Assembly (NCBI GenBank): GCA_030248135.1
Contig: JASANC010001303.1
Location: 1 to 64,000 of the forward strand
Length of the DNA: 64,000 nucleotides
From: Theristus sp. LFF4_11
Taxonomy: Eukaryota > Nematoda > Chromadorea > Monhysterida > Xyalidae
Reading direction: 5' to 3'
Positions within the stretch are counted from its first letter, which is position 1. The number at the start of each line of letters is the position of its first letter. Below, piece after piece: positions 10,001-21,270 of this stretch. A program made the translations under genes and the position numbers. Under the pieces are notes generated by a model, which worked only from the letters and a program-made list of their open reading frames with translations, was not told the DNA's origin and ran no database searches.

Positions 10001-13000
10001 ATAAAGGATAAATATACCAAAAATTAACAGAGGTTTGTGTAAGTTGAAAGATAAACAAAACTGTAAGCCCGATGCAACAAGCATGCATTGGAAGTGGAAT
10101 AAATGCTTTATTGTTAAGGAAATGTTTTTGGCTTGAACCTGTTAGGTTAAACAACGACGAATTTCGGGTAGAAACATTTTTAAACTTGCAGCTTACTCTT
10201 GTTTCGCCAGGCGTTACGGCAGCTTCATCTTCAACGTCACTAGCAGTACCGGATTTATTACCATGATGTCCAATCTCTCCAGTTTCGTTGTCTTTCAAGT
10301 AAGCCGCGTAGTACGGCTGGATTTCACGCAGCTTTTTGGCGGTTTCTTGTCCTTTCAACTTTTCCATTTTAGTCTGCGTCTCTTCCAACGTTTCAGACAG
10401 CTTAGCCTGTAGTTGTAAAAGGTGGCAATTAATAACAATAACACAAATTTTATTTTTCTATTTAATTAAACATTCATTTCATAAAAAACAATCCTGAATT
10501 ACTAACACTCACCTGCATTTTTTCGAACTCATTCTTCCAGTCGTCAGCTTTTTGTGGGGGCGGCGGACGGCCAGGAGCGGGAGGTCTCGGTGGCGCGGCA
10601 GGACGTGGTGGTGGAGGCCTTAAGGGTTTCTCTGCTGTTGGCGTACTTGGCGGCGGTGGGCGTTTTGGTGGGCCTGTTTCTGCAGAGTGCTCAGATGTGC
10701 TTTCAGGCAATTCATCACCGGTCTCCTCCATATGAATTTGAGGGGTTCCATCAGCAGACTTCGTTGACACTTCAGTTTGTTCCGTCGCTACTTCAGATTC
10801 CGTGTATTCCCATTCTTGTGTGGTTTCATTCCATTTGTAGCCCGGCGGAATTTCATGCCGATTACCGTCAGCGTCATAGAAGAATGTACCATCACTTAGT
10901 GGCAGTTGCTCGTCTTCTGCTGGCTGTTGCTCTTCTTTGTGCTCTTCAGGTTCAGTATAATCCCACTGTTGGGTTTCTTGGTTCCAACTATAACCAAGTG
11001 GGATCTCATGGCGATTGCCATCTGCATCATAATAGAAATTTTCTGCAACCGTCTGTCTTGTTTCTGTAGGTTTTTCTGGTTTGTCAACAGCCTCATCAAT
11101 TATTTCAGTTTTTTGAATATCTGAAACAACTTCTTGTTCGGACGTCAAAACGTTGTCGTCAGTCACAAGTTCTTCTTTTATTTCATCAGCCGCTGATGTT
11201 ACAGCTGCTGCTGTAGTTGGTTCTTTAGATTCACTGACGGGAACTTTATCTTCTACGGTTTCTGACAGTTCCTGGTCGTTTGAATCTGCTTCGGGTTCAC
11301 TGTAAAGCCACTGCTCTGTTTCTTCGTTCCACCGGTATCCGGGCGGAATTTCATGCCGATTACCATCTGCATCGTAATAAAAATTTTCTCGAATGGCAGT
11401 TTCTTTAGGCGATTCTACTTCGTTAAATTGCTCTGTGGCAGTAGTTGATGGTTTTTCTTCTGGTTGCTTTACTTCTGCCTCAGATATCTTCGGTTGCAAT
11501 TGTTCTTGTTCTTGTTCCACTTCTTCTTTAGTCATCGGCTCGCTGTACACCCACTGTTGTGTTTCGTTATTCCAACTGTAACCCGGTGGGATTTCGTGAC
11601 GATTCCCGTCTGCATCGTAGTAATAATTTGACGGTTCTTTTTCGTTCCTGCCGGCGCTTTCCTTTACCGGAGGCGGTGGTAAATCTTCCGGTTCGGTATA
11701 ATCCCATTGTTGAGTTTCGTCGTTCCACTTATATCCGGGTGGAATTTCATGGCGAACACCATCCTCATCATAATAAAAGTTATCCGAATAATAACAAACG
11801 ATCGCGTCTGCGTCCGGCTCTTCATAGTCCCATTGTTGCGTTTCGGCATTCCACGTATATCCCGGTGGTATTTCATGTCGATTTCCGTCGGCGTCATAGT
11901 AAAATCGACTTTCATCTTCGGCACTCTCCGCAGCTGGCTGTGATTGCGATGTTGATTCTGGTTCTGGCTCTAATTCTGGCTGTTCAACATTGAATTCAAG
12001 CGCTTTCAAGTGTTCGGTGGACGGACCAATGACTTTTAACTCAACACGAATCGGCATCAGTGAAGCACCGCCATCACTTGTCTCTGATTTTGTTGTTCCC
12101 GTGGAGGCCCGTCTTTGCTCGTCTGATTTGACTGATTTTACCGATTTCGGAGAGTCGGAAACTATCGGTTTTTCGACGGCCTCTTTTCGCTGCTTGTCGA
12201 CCTGCCGTTTTTTAGCGATATGCGACTCGACAACGCTTGGCTCCTGTTGCACTGATGCGGCTCTTGTCTTTTCCGAATAAGTGTGCTGGTTTGCTGAACT
12301 TGAACATGGCCCAGCTAATGGTGCGGATCGCGTAGGGGTGCCAGAGTTTCGCTCTTCGACAGAAGATCGTGACACTCCAGGCATAGACGACGCTAGAAAA
12401 AAAATGAAAAATTATAAGACACAACGTGAAGGTTTTCATTTTTATTTCTGTGAAAATTGTGTTTATCTTAGCACTCAGCAGATTTTTTGTTCCGCCCATT
12501 GAATTTTTTTGTTATTAGTGGCCCCACAAGAGTCTAATTTGATGCCTCTAACATTTATACCTCTAACAAATTTTAAAAGTATGCATAAGAGAACTAAGCT
12601 AACTTGTGGCTCGATTGTAATGAGAGTCAACAGCGTCGTGTTCAATGGCAGCGACGTCCGGTTGTTGCGACGTGGGATCGTAGAATAGAATTTCTTCGTC
12701 ATCGTCGTATTCGTCATGTCGGCCGGCGGTTGTTGTAGGCAATGGAGGCAACGGATCTTCTGGAGGAGCGGCCATTTTTATATTTGCATCTGAAAATTCA
12801 AAATCCATCAGGGTGTTGTATCATTTAGATATCATGTCTGGATCTGATCTGAATTGAAACGGACTGGATCTGAAGTTAACGTCGGTGAAAACGACTCTTA
12901 TTGAGAAAGCCGTTCTCTGCTCCGTGTAGATATAAAGACGTACAGTATTTTGCAAGCTTAGCAAACAAAATCAACCTAGCAAAGCACGACAACTTTATCT

Positions 13001-16000
13001 CTGCAGAGCGAGCGCGCTGAGATGAAGCAGCACACGCATTAATGTTGTTGTGATGTGACCACACAGCGCTGATGAAGTATGACACACGTATATGTGCGTG
13101 CATGTTCAACTAACCTATCGAATATTCCTCAAAGAAAATGCGCTGTGTGCTTCTTTTAAAGGTGATGAGTGCTTGAGAAACACTGGCTTGTCTAACCGAC
13201 GAGCGCAGAAACACATCGAAGGAAAAGCAATAAGCCGTGCATATGCTGTGTCTAGTGTTTCCGCGTTCTTGCGCTCAGCGCCTCTCACTAACTGTCGTCG
13301 CTTGAATCGCTAGCCAGTAATGAAGGGACAGGAGCTGTTTGCTGCATCTGTGGAAAGCGGATTTTAGGGTAGCTCTTCTTTACTGCATCATTGAGCGAAG
13401 CGAATGCTTTTGCACATAATGACGGAACACATTGAAATTCAAATGCTTGTTACACTCGTTTAAAAGTTTTGTTCCCGTGCGTGAAAGGCGCATGCCATGC
13501 GTGATTAGATCGTTTCTGATGATTTTTAAAGTGATGAAGAACAGAACTCCGTTGTTAGGCGATGCAAAAAAATGCTCTATTGCTGTGCCAAGATGGCAAT
13601 TAGTCATGTTTTTTCGGGTGTGATGATTTGTTTTGAGTAAGTGAACAGAAAACATGTGCTGTTAAAATTTGCGATACTTTTTTCCATTACAGTTTTTTTA
13701 CCTTGATTTCAGTAGCAGTATGAACTGCTTTTCTAATGAGTGAGACTCTTTAAAAGATGGAGATCCCTCCAGTTTGATACTGGAAACGGAACCGAACCAG
13801 TTCACACTGAGCACTACGCACTGAAGAATGCAAAGAGCGACTAATAGACAGCGGTAATAAACAGCAACCATGTACGAAAAACTAACCGATCATTTTGAGA
13901 TTGCTGTCGAACACTTCCCATTCGCGACTGGAGCTCCGGTGGACGACCGGTGAAGGCGGTACCTGGCAGATTGAGATGTTTCGACATTTGCTGACATTTA
14001 GTTAAATTTTTAAAATTGTTTCAAAGTTTCTGATGAAAAAATATAATTCTGGCTGAACTTTGACAATGTGCACACCTTTTGTGCATAGTTTTGCTCGAGA
14101 ATATCGTCAGGCACGGTTTGGCTATCAGTAGCATCCGTCGGCAAGCCGCCGGTTGGCGTCGAGCGACCTTGAAAAGAAAAAGTTTCAGTGAAATTTTTGA
14201 TTTTGTTTTTTCTGATGCACAAAACACATGCATAGAAAAACACGTTACTTTCAGAAATGTTGCAATATGACCGCTATTACATGGCGTGTTGGATTGCCCA
14301 TCATTCAAAAAAGAGTTGTTTTGCAAGTGAAAACGCAGTTTCAAATTTCTTTCGATGATCAGTCCCAAATAGGGTGTCTGATTTCAATCTGATTTCCACC
14401 AAACCCGATACACGTTCGTTCTTCAAATTTAAATCTTCAAAAAGTTTTGCATGGCTTTGCATTCAGCGAAGAATGTGACAGGTTTAAACAAGCATACTTT
14501 TTGTTTGTTTATTTGGGAAACAGTGCTAACCGGATAGACGCCCGGACAACGGCATTTGTTTCTCCATTGCATCGTGAAACTCGGACCACGAAAGCGAAGA
14601 GCGCCGCCGTCGAAAACCGGTCACTAGAAACAAAAGGTTGGAATATTTTTCTGTTGCACAAATGATTTTCACAATGCAATATGTACATACAGTATTTTGA
14701 GCAGTCGTTGTAAACATTTGTGAGATGTTTGTGTGAGATGTGTGTGAGTGTGTTTGTGAGTGTGTGAGATGAGATATCTCACATGTGAGATACAGAGTTT
14801 GGTCGCAATTAATGTACCGTGTTTGACCGATTCGATGGAGCTCGCAGTTTTGCTCCACACAAAGTATGAAGTGGCGCTAGAATTACTCGCCATGAAATGG
14901 CGCATTCATGATGGCTAGCACTTTTATCATTTATTTTTCTTCTCAAAAAGCCAAACTCTCGCTGATATTGACTGACATGGCCCCAGCGGGTGCTCCGGTA
15001 TTGATACGGTCATCGGTTTCATGTCGTTCTTCGACCACGTCAACGAGTCGACCTTCTGTTGGAGCTCCTGCTCCGCACGCTCAATGAATTGCTCGAGGGT
15101 GTTCAGTTGCACTGGTGTTGTGCATCTGAGAGACAACGAAAAATGTGGGTCTCCGTACTACACGCTGATCATACAGTTTTATCGTTTCCTGCTTCTTGCG
15201 AAATAAAATGAATGAATAAAAATGAATGAATTAATGTAGCTTTTTTTGCAACGGGGGTGCATTTACATTGGCGGTGATTGGTTGTCGATGAAGTCGTTGT
15301 CTTATGGCTCGTTCATTTTTGATTTTCTAAAAATCAATAGCATCCTGAGCACCTCAGTTTGCTCCAGTTGGACCTCTCAGTTTGCTCCCTGTTGCACCCC
15401 TTTGTTTGCTCTTCGTTGCTCGTTGCACCCCTCAGTTCGCCCCCCATTGCACCTCAGTTTGCTCCCCGTTGCATCCCTCAGTTTGCTGCCAGTTGCATCT
15501 CAATTCACCCCCTGTTGCACCTCAGTTTGCTCCCCGTAGCACGTTAGTTTTTTTGCCGTTGCACCTCAGTTCGCTACCCGTTGCACCCTCAGTTTACTCC
15601 CCGTTGCACCCCTCAGTTTGCTTCCCGTTCAGTTTGCTGCCCGTCGGCAACTCTGCCTGCCATATGGCCTCCAATCGCACACCAACCTTGGACGAGTGGT
15701 CGCCTGCGCCTCGTAGTGCCTTCGAGCGGTTGACGCGCCAGGTTGCTCCTTTGAACTGGCGGTACCCGTTGATGTTGACATGATCAACGATCGCACCGTG
15801 TTCGAGAGCAACGTCGGGATGCCGCTGATTGAGGCCGACTCGGCATCGGTAACGTCCACTGACTCTTGCGGCTCAAGAAGACCAGCCTAAAACACTTTTT
15901 CGTGGCTTTTTTTGTTGCTGAGTGGTTTTTTGTTTAAATTGTGGCCATCATAGCGGGATGCAGTGATTATGGTGGAATGAATTCGCAATATACCAAATTG

Positions 16001-16575
16001 TCTTATCAACAAATTTGTTGAGTAACCGCAACCGAACCAGACTTGCTGAGTCATAAAGTCAAAGTCTGAAACGGAATGTTTAAAAAATGGCTGCGTATTA
16101 ACTTTTTACGAGTGCTGATGTAGCCAATCAGCACGAAGATCACTAGTGACAGTGCAGTCATTGCGTCTTGATATGGTCACGTTTGAATTCAACACGCCAA
16201 TTGGTTGATGTTCAGCCAATCAGCGCGTCGTAGATTATTAGCGAATCATTATGCTCACATTTACCTGAGAGTCGTCTTGCTGGTTTGTCTCGACCGGATA
16301 CTTCGTCACCAGTCGCACGGGTCGTTTCGGTCGGGAAGGCGGAGTTTGGGGTTCCGGATGTGCGCCGGATGACGCTGAAGACGTGTGCAATCAGAGCATG
16401 ACCAAAAAACCGTTTTTTTATAAAACCGTTCAAAACCGCGAAACGAATGCAGAAGACACCGTTTATACCGTGCGTGTGATGTTATGCAGACAATTAAACT
16501 TTTTGAAATTTCAAAAATAAAAAACTTACTTGGCGAAAAGTTGGAACTGAACACAGGCGGCGGACGCGAGGCCAT
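7065..16575 (-). CDS. UNC-41/stonin-like endocytic adaptor candidate with six 31-residue repeats
   Basis: Exons, 5' to 3': 16530-16575 (ATG at 16575), 16265-16374, 15687-15886, about 15008-15125, an exon ending at 14816, 14531-14623, 14076-14167, 13887-13962, 12604-12789, 10513-12392, 10197-10406, a possible 15-nt exon 9914-9928, 8609-8727, 8197-8274, 8032-8114, 7748-7968, 7417-7562, and 7065 or 7128 to 7221. Nearly all joins agree in phase. The protein is acidic and proline-rich, with WEVFDSN (13.9 kb), SDDPFAP (7.8 kb) and SYDPFQV (7.55 kb). WxxF and DPF motifs bind the AP-2 alpha appendage, so a role in clathrin endocytosis is inferred. The 10513-12392 exon carries six repeats of the YYDADGNRHEIPPGY type, then a polyproline stretch. 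Stonins end in a mu-homology domain; none is encoded here before the stop at 7065, so the gene is truncated, continues beyond the window around the MAM gene, or is a different DPF-motif protein. Confidence 0.6.
8609..9270 (-). CDS. Open extension of exon 8609-8727: possible alternative first exon
   Basis: The frame of the exon 8609-8727 stays open upstream through its own acceptor (TTTTCTTACAG before 8727) for another 543 nt to an ATG at 9270. It encodes an acidic cluster (CSQDNDDDDFGVFLQ) next to the exon and an RRVRFAD sequence further upstream. An open frame this long and in register with a coding exon suggests an alternative first exon or retained intron that gives a shorter isoform. RVxF followed by acidic residues is the known docking motif for protein phosphatase 1. 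It could instead be chance; no promoter was recognised. Confidence 0.35.
10855..11930 (-). other. Six-copy repeat Y-Y-D-x-D-G-x-R-H-E-I-P-x-G-Y-x-W-N-x-x-T-x-x-W-x-Y
   Basis: Six copies of a roughly 31-residue unit sit inside the 10513-12392 exon, separated by 15 to over 80 acidic residues. Each reads (F/Y)(Y/F)YD.DG.RHEIPxGY, then WN..T.(Q/E)W.Y.E. The invariant aromatic, Gly, Pro and Trp positions look like a small beta-hairpin module. I do not recognise it as a named domain. Spacers differ in length and sequence while the units stay almost identical, which points to selection on the unit or to recent duplication or conversion. Confidence 0.85.
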
Positions 16576-18740
16576 TGTCGATTCAATGTTATTGCTCCAG
16601 CTTATTGTACAAGCTTCAAAATTAAAACGTTATGCACAGCGGACTACTAGACAGCGAAAAGCAGCCATAAATACGACGTCGTTTCATTCGTCTTATTTGC
16701 GTGACTATTGGAATGGAACATCGGGAGCATTTTATAGCATGATCAGTAACGATAAACTTCAATTGTACCGGCATAATTATTATTGTTTCGTGTTATTATT
16801 ATCACTATTATTATTGTTCATCAACTGTTATTGTTTCTTGGTTATTGGGTTGATTTTTTGAACAGAGAGCACCTGAAAAACTAAGCAATATGGGATTTTT
16901 CCGTTGAAAGCCGAAAAATCAAAATGTGAAGACAGACCACTAATGAATCGCCTAATTCAGACAGCTTGCCGATGTTTCAAGTTCGTGTTGAAGCGAAACA
17001 AAAAAACTGAAATTGGCAAACGAACTCCCTCTCTGCATGTGCAGCCAATTTACGTGCCTCAGAACAGAAGGGCCATAATAAAATTTAGCATAAGAGGCAG
17101 AGAAGAGAAAGAGGAGATACTACCGGCTCACGGCCCTGGCGTTGGCAGATTGTGTGCGGACTAGCTAGCGGACTCGACTAGCTCGCAAGAGCTACTGAAC
17201 CTGACTTAATGCATATTAACCCGATTCCAATTTGTGAGTGAGTATATGTGTTTGCTGGCACACACTGGCGTGCACACAACTGTATACAGCACAGCGAGCG
17301 TGTGCATGCTAACAACAATAAAAACTCATCGTTAACAGCTGAAGACTGAATAATGGTTCAGGCGATATCGACGAAAACCAAGGACGCGCTAGGAGTCGGG
17401 GTTTCAGGCGGAATAAAAGTCAGGGGGAATATGAAAAACAATGTTGGATATGCGCGGATAAACTCTTGGTTGAACATTAAAATGATTGTTGTAACGGTGG
17501 TAGATTACGGTAAGTATCACCGTAATCACTGTATCGAGTAATTATTAGGCGAACCAGTTTCGACGTAAACTTTGTCATTTTACCCTAAAATGTTCCTCTG
17601 AGCGGGCGATGCTAACGCGTGCACGCAGCCAGCTAGCTAAGTGCGCACATTTTAGTTTCTGCAAAAGCTTGCCCGTTTTCTGTGTGTGTGTGAGAGTGCA
17701 GTGCAGCGGACATTGTTCACTGTGTATGTGCACGTTTATTGATTGATATTCAATGCGAATAACAGACTGAACGAAAGTGTACTGCTGACGAGAGGCTTTA
17801 ACCGTGAATGTTTAGGACACATAGCGGAAAGGCAGAAGCCAAAATCATAGAACCGCAGCATACACCACACATGGAGGCATGCCAACACCGGCGCAGAGAC
17901 GAAATGTAAACACTGCGAACAACAAACTGTTTTTTCCTGGGCTACGCGACACTGAAACCGCTGTTGAATCACGCACGGCTTTTCAAAACGCTCATTTTGT
18001 TGGGCTTGTACTAAACGTGTTGACTACTCATCAGAAAAACAGTTCAGTATGGATCCGCGAAACGCTTAGGCCTCGGTCACATGTATTTCAAGTTAAAAAT
18101 TATTAAAAAATTTCACAAGTTTAAAATTTTACATTATAAATTGCTCATGAGCTTGGTTCGTGTGAAACTAACGAAAGAGACATTATAGTGGCGCTGGCAC
18201 GTAAGATTGTGTAGCGCTTAATTGACGGGAATCTTGCAAAAAATGTGAATAACGTGGTGATAATGAGTGTGGAAGAAAGCCTGCAAACGTGTCTTTCTAT
18301 TAGGTTCGTTGGCTTTCAGCCAGCGTTGTTAATATTATTTTTAAACGGAAATAAAGCTTTAAAAAAATAACAAAATTATTATACTATCAGAACGTAAACC
18401 TTTTTAGACTAAAAGGCATTCAAAGTTTTATTTATTCGATAACCGGACTACATATGGCACATTGGGTCAATTGTTCTGTTTTGAATTTATTAGTGCTGGG
18501 TGGTTCTGCAGTATTGCAGAGAGCAACGATGCATCAATCAATCAATCAATATACTCAGCCTAAAACAGCATGACCATTTAGCAAGCTGCAAGCAACTGTG
18601 TGCTAATTTTATGAAATTACGGAGATTATATAATGTTACGCTGTTCAGTTGACATAATGCGCTGCATCTGGTATCTGGGTCGGTCACAGCGACCGTCCAA
18701 AGAATTGCGATACAATGCGGTATTGTAATTCTTTGTCCAT
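16576..18740. other. Intergenic stretch upstream of the adaptor gene
   Basis: The short open frames present carry no recognisable motif and no consistent splice pattern. The promoter of the minus-strand adaptor gene should lie at the low end of this stretch, but no core element could be assigned. Confidence 0.5.
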
Positions 18741-18746
18741 TGTACA

Positions 18747-18860
18747 CACGATTATTGGAAAATGTCTTGGCATTTTTGAGAAGGGGCGCAACTCCTAGTC
18801 TGCGACCAATCTCGCCTTGATTCAGAAAACAAGGACTGCCTTATTTGTTCGACCATTCAT
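18747..18860 (+). repeat. Short interspersed repeat family A, copy 2
   Basis: It carries the family core ACTCCTAGTCTGCGACC and CTCGCCTTGATTC, followed by GACTGCCTTATTTGTTCGACCATTC. It is intergenic and matches 4-105 and 23722-23825. Confidence 0.75.
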
Positions 18861-20768
18861 TTATTTAAAGAAAGAAAACAGAATCGTTGCTCAGAATACT
18901 CACTGGATCGTCAGAATCAAAAATAGATCTGAAAAACTAAAAATGTCCAAGCGTTCAGCACGAAAAATCCAAGAACAAGTGTTTATTTCTGGTGAGCTCC
19001 GGTAGTCAACAGAAACGCGAACTGAAGAACACTGCAGTCACAGCAAACAAGCAGTCATTTGCGTCTGCTCCACAGGCATCATAAGCTCAGATTTCAAGCA
19101 CTAAGCTTAGCAACGCACACAAGGCTGTGTTGGTGAACATAATGAATTGAAAAAAAGGACGAAGGAAAACCGAAATATCCTCAGTACGGCTGTTTCAGCA
19201 CACTTTTGAGCGTGAGCAAATCAAAGTTTTCAGTGAACAACAAACACAACAACTCCCCGTGTGGCGATAACATGCATGACTGACAAAATTATATCTGACG
19301 CTGAAAGCTGAAGAAACGCAAGTTTTTTTTTGTTTTTTTTAAAGCTGTCTAGACCTGAGAGGCTGGAGTTTTTAGCAGCAGGTGTTGAGAGAAGCTCTTT
19401 TTCTGAAAATAGTAAAATACGAGCGACAAAGACGTGTAGATGAGACTTGCCTGTGATCATTCAAAATCAAAACTCAAAGTTTTATCCTTAACCTCAACCA
19501 TGGCTTCGCATCTATGCTAACCAATCACTCATGTACAACCACAACACCTAAACAGGTCGAAAAAAACGCTGCATATACTGCCAGTAAGGACAAAACAAAT
19601 ATATACGACGAGAAATAAACGAAATCGACTGCGCTTTTCAGCAGAAAGAAGCTGGCATACCACCGAAACAGACATTCGAGCCACGAAGACGCATGGCAGT
19701 GCACTGGAGTTTGGTTCGACTGCAATGCATCCTGCTTGCGCTTGTACTGCCAGCAATAAATTTCATGTGCGATTTGTTACTGTGCGCTAAGTCACCGTAC
19801 AATTGAAGTTTGCTGATTCGCTAATTTTGGCCGGTAAACTCGCTGTTTTTCTATGATCTTGACGGTCATTGTATCACCGTTGACAGGCTGTCACTGAACA
19901 CGTTTCTGAAAACATCACACAACTTTGTGGTTAAAAAATACCATTTCAAGCGGGCCTTCATTAAAACTGTTCAGGAATTACTCGATAGCACCGAAGACTA
20001 GATTCGGTCTCATAGTTGACAAGTGCAAGTATATACGACACTACGCTGCGGCATGTGAAAGAAGCATGCTGATGTGTGTTTGTGTGTGCATGCGCCATGT
20101 ACCCAGAACAGACTCCCTATTTTGCATGCCAATATTTTCGGCGAGAGACAAGCCGCAGCTAAACGGAGCATTCTGCGTTGTCCCACTAAACTGCCTCCTT
20201 TTTATTCAAGGAGCTGAAGCTGAGAGAAGCGGAGTTTCACGCTAGAGTCGTGTCGTGTGGGCGGGTTGGAGGGGGCCTTTCGGCACCGCATGCAGTTAAA
20301 CCATGCGCACGTTTGGATTTCTCTTCTTGGGTGGTGGTGAAGCAGTTTTATTCTGGCGTTTATAATACGGCCATGGTATTCTGTGGCGATATCAGATGTA
20401 GAACCGAACCCCTGGCCTAATATTCACCTAGCTAAAGCCTTGAATACTGTTTGCTCAAGAAGAACCATCTATCACCGAAACTACAGTTTTTTTGCTACTC
20501 GGATTCAGATTTTGATTCAGTGGCTTCCAGGTAAAAACGTCGCCAGCCTTGTATTTGTACCCAAAAAAGTGCTGCACCAATTTTTTGTACTGCAGCATTT
20601 CGGAAAAAAGTGTGTTGCCTTGTTTTGAATTTTTTTGTTTTCTTTTACTGCGATGCATGTGTTAATGGCTGTTCGGATACGATTTACGTTTCCCATACTT
20701 TCAGTTTTCAAATTCAGTGGTTTAGTTTCAATGTGATTGTGTCATCAGAAAATGTAATTTTAAGCAAT
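18861..20768. other. Intergenic stretch without recognised genes
   Basis: Only short open frames are present, without domain motifs or matching splice borders. Nothing further could be supported. Confidence 0.5.
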
Positions 20769-21013
20769 ACAGGGTCGGTCAAATCTAGTGGACAACCATT
20801 GGATTGATCGTGCGTGTAACTCTTGAACTGCTTTTCCAATTCTGCTGAAATTTAAAACTGATATACCTAAGGGGTCAATCTTCGATGAAATTGAAATTTG
20901 GCACAGATCAAAGGTAGACCCTTTTGTGAGTTTCAAATCACAGCAAAATTAGTAAAGCGGTTGAAGAATTGTAGGCAATCAAAAAGTGATCCACCACTTC
21001 TGGCCCACCCTGT
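20769..21013. mobile_element. MITE-like element with ACAGGGT ends
   Basis: The left end reads ACAGGGTCGGTCAAATCTAG. The reverse complement of the right end reads ACAGGGTGGGCCAGAAGTGG, so the ends form imperfect terminal inverted repeats of about 20-25 bp around a 245-bp element. It carries no transposase frame. This is the pattern of a non-autonomous DNA transposon, plausibly mariner-like. A target-site duplication is not clear. It lies just downstream of the last recognisable channel exon. Confidence 0.6.
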
Positions 21014-21189
21014 TTTAGGTTCCGCAAATTCAACTGTAATAATTCCGCAACAAGTGAACTAAAAATGTGAGAGCACAAAACTTTCACGTTCAACAGCTGA
21101 TGTTTTCGTTTTCCAAAATGACACCCAGCAATTCCAAACCGCCGTAGCCGAGCAGATTCCCGCCTGAAGAAATGTTGATCGATTGATTG

Positions 21190-21205
21190 GTTGATTGAAT
21201 GATTG

Positions 21206-21258
<53 letters not shown>
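21190..21258. repeat. Tetranucleotide array (GATT)n / (CAAT)n
   Basis: Near-perfect GATT units, with variants at the low end, lie immediately after the pore-helix exon of the channel gene. Read on the minus strand the array has no stop in any frame and would encode NQSI repeats. Confidence 0.95.
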
Positions 21259-21270
21259 CTGATTGACCAA

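Noticed and set aside
10554..11993. Long plus-strand open frames opposite the repeat exon of the adaptor gene (10554-11069, 11559-11993)
   Set aside because: They are antisense shadows. Their length comes from the biased codons of the six repeats; the minus-strand frame has clear protein repeats, splice borders and phase agreement.
15370..15660. Tandem phrase TGCACC.CAGTTTGCTCCC-GT repeated over 15370-15640, encoding Pro/Cys/Leu repeats
   Set aside because: As a gene it is unsupported: it is a degenerate minisatellite in an intron of the adaptor gene, and the frames shift between units. The repeat itself is real but unremarkable.
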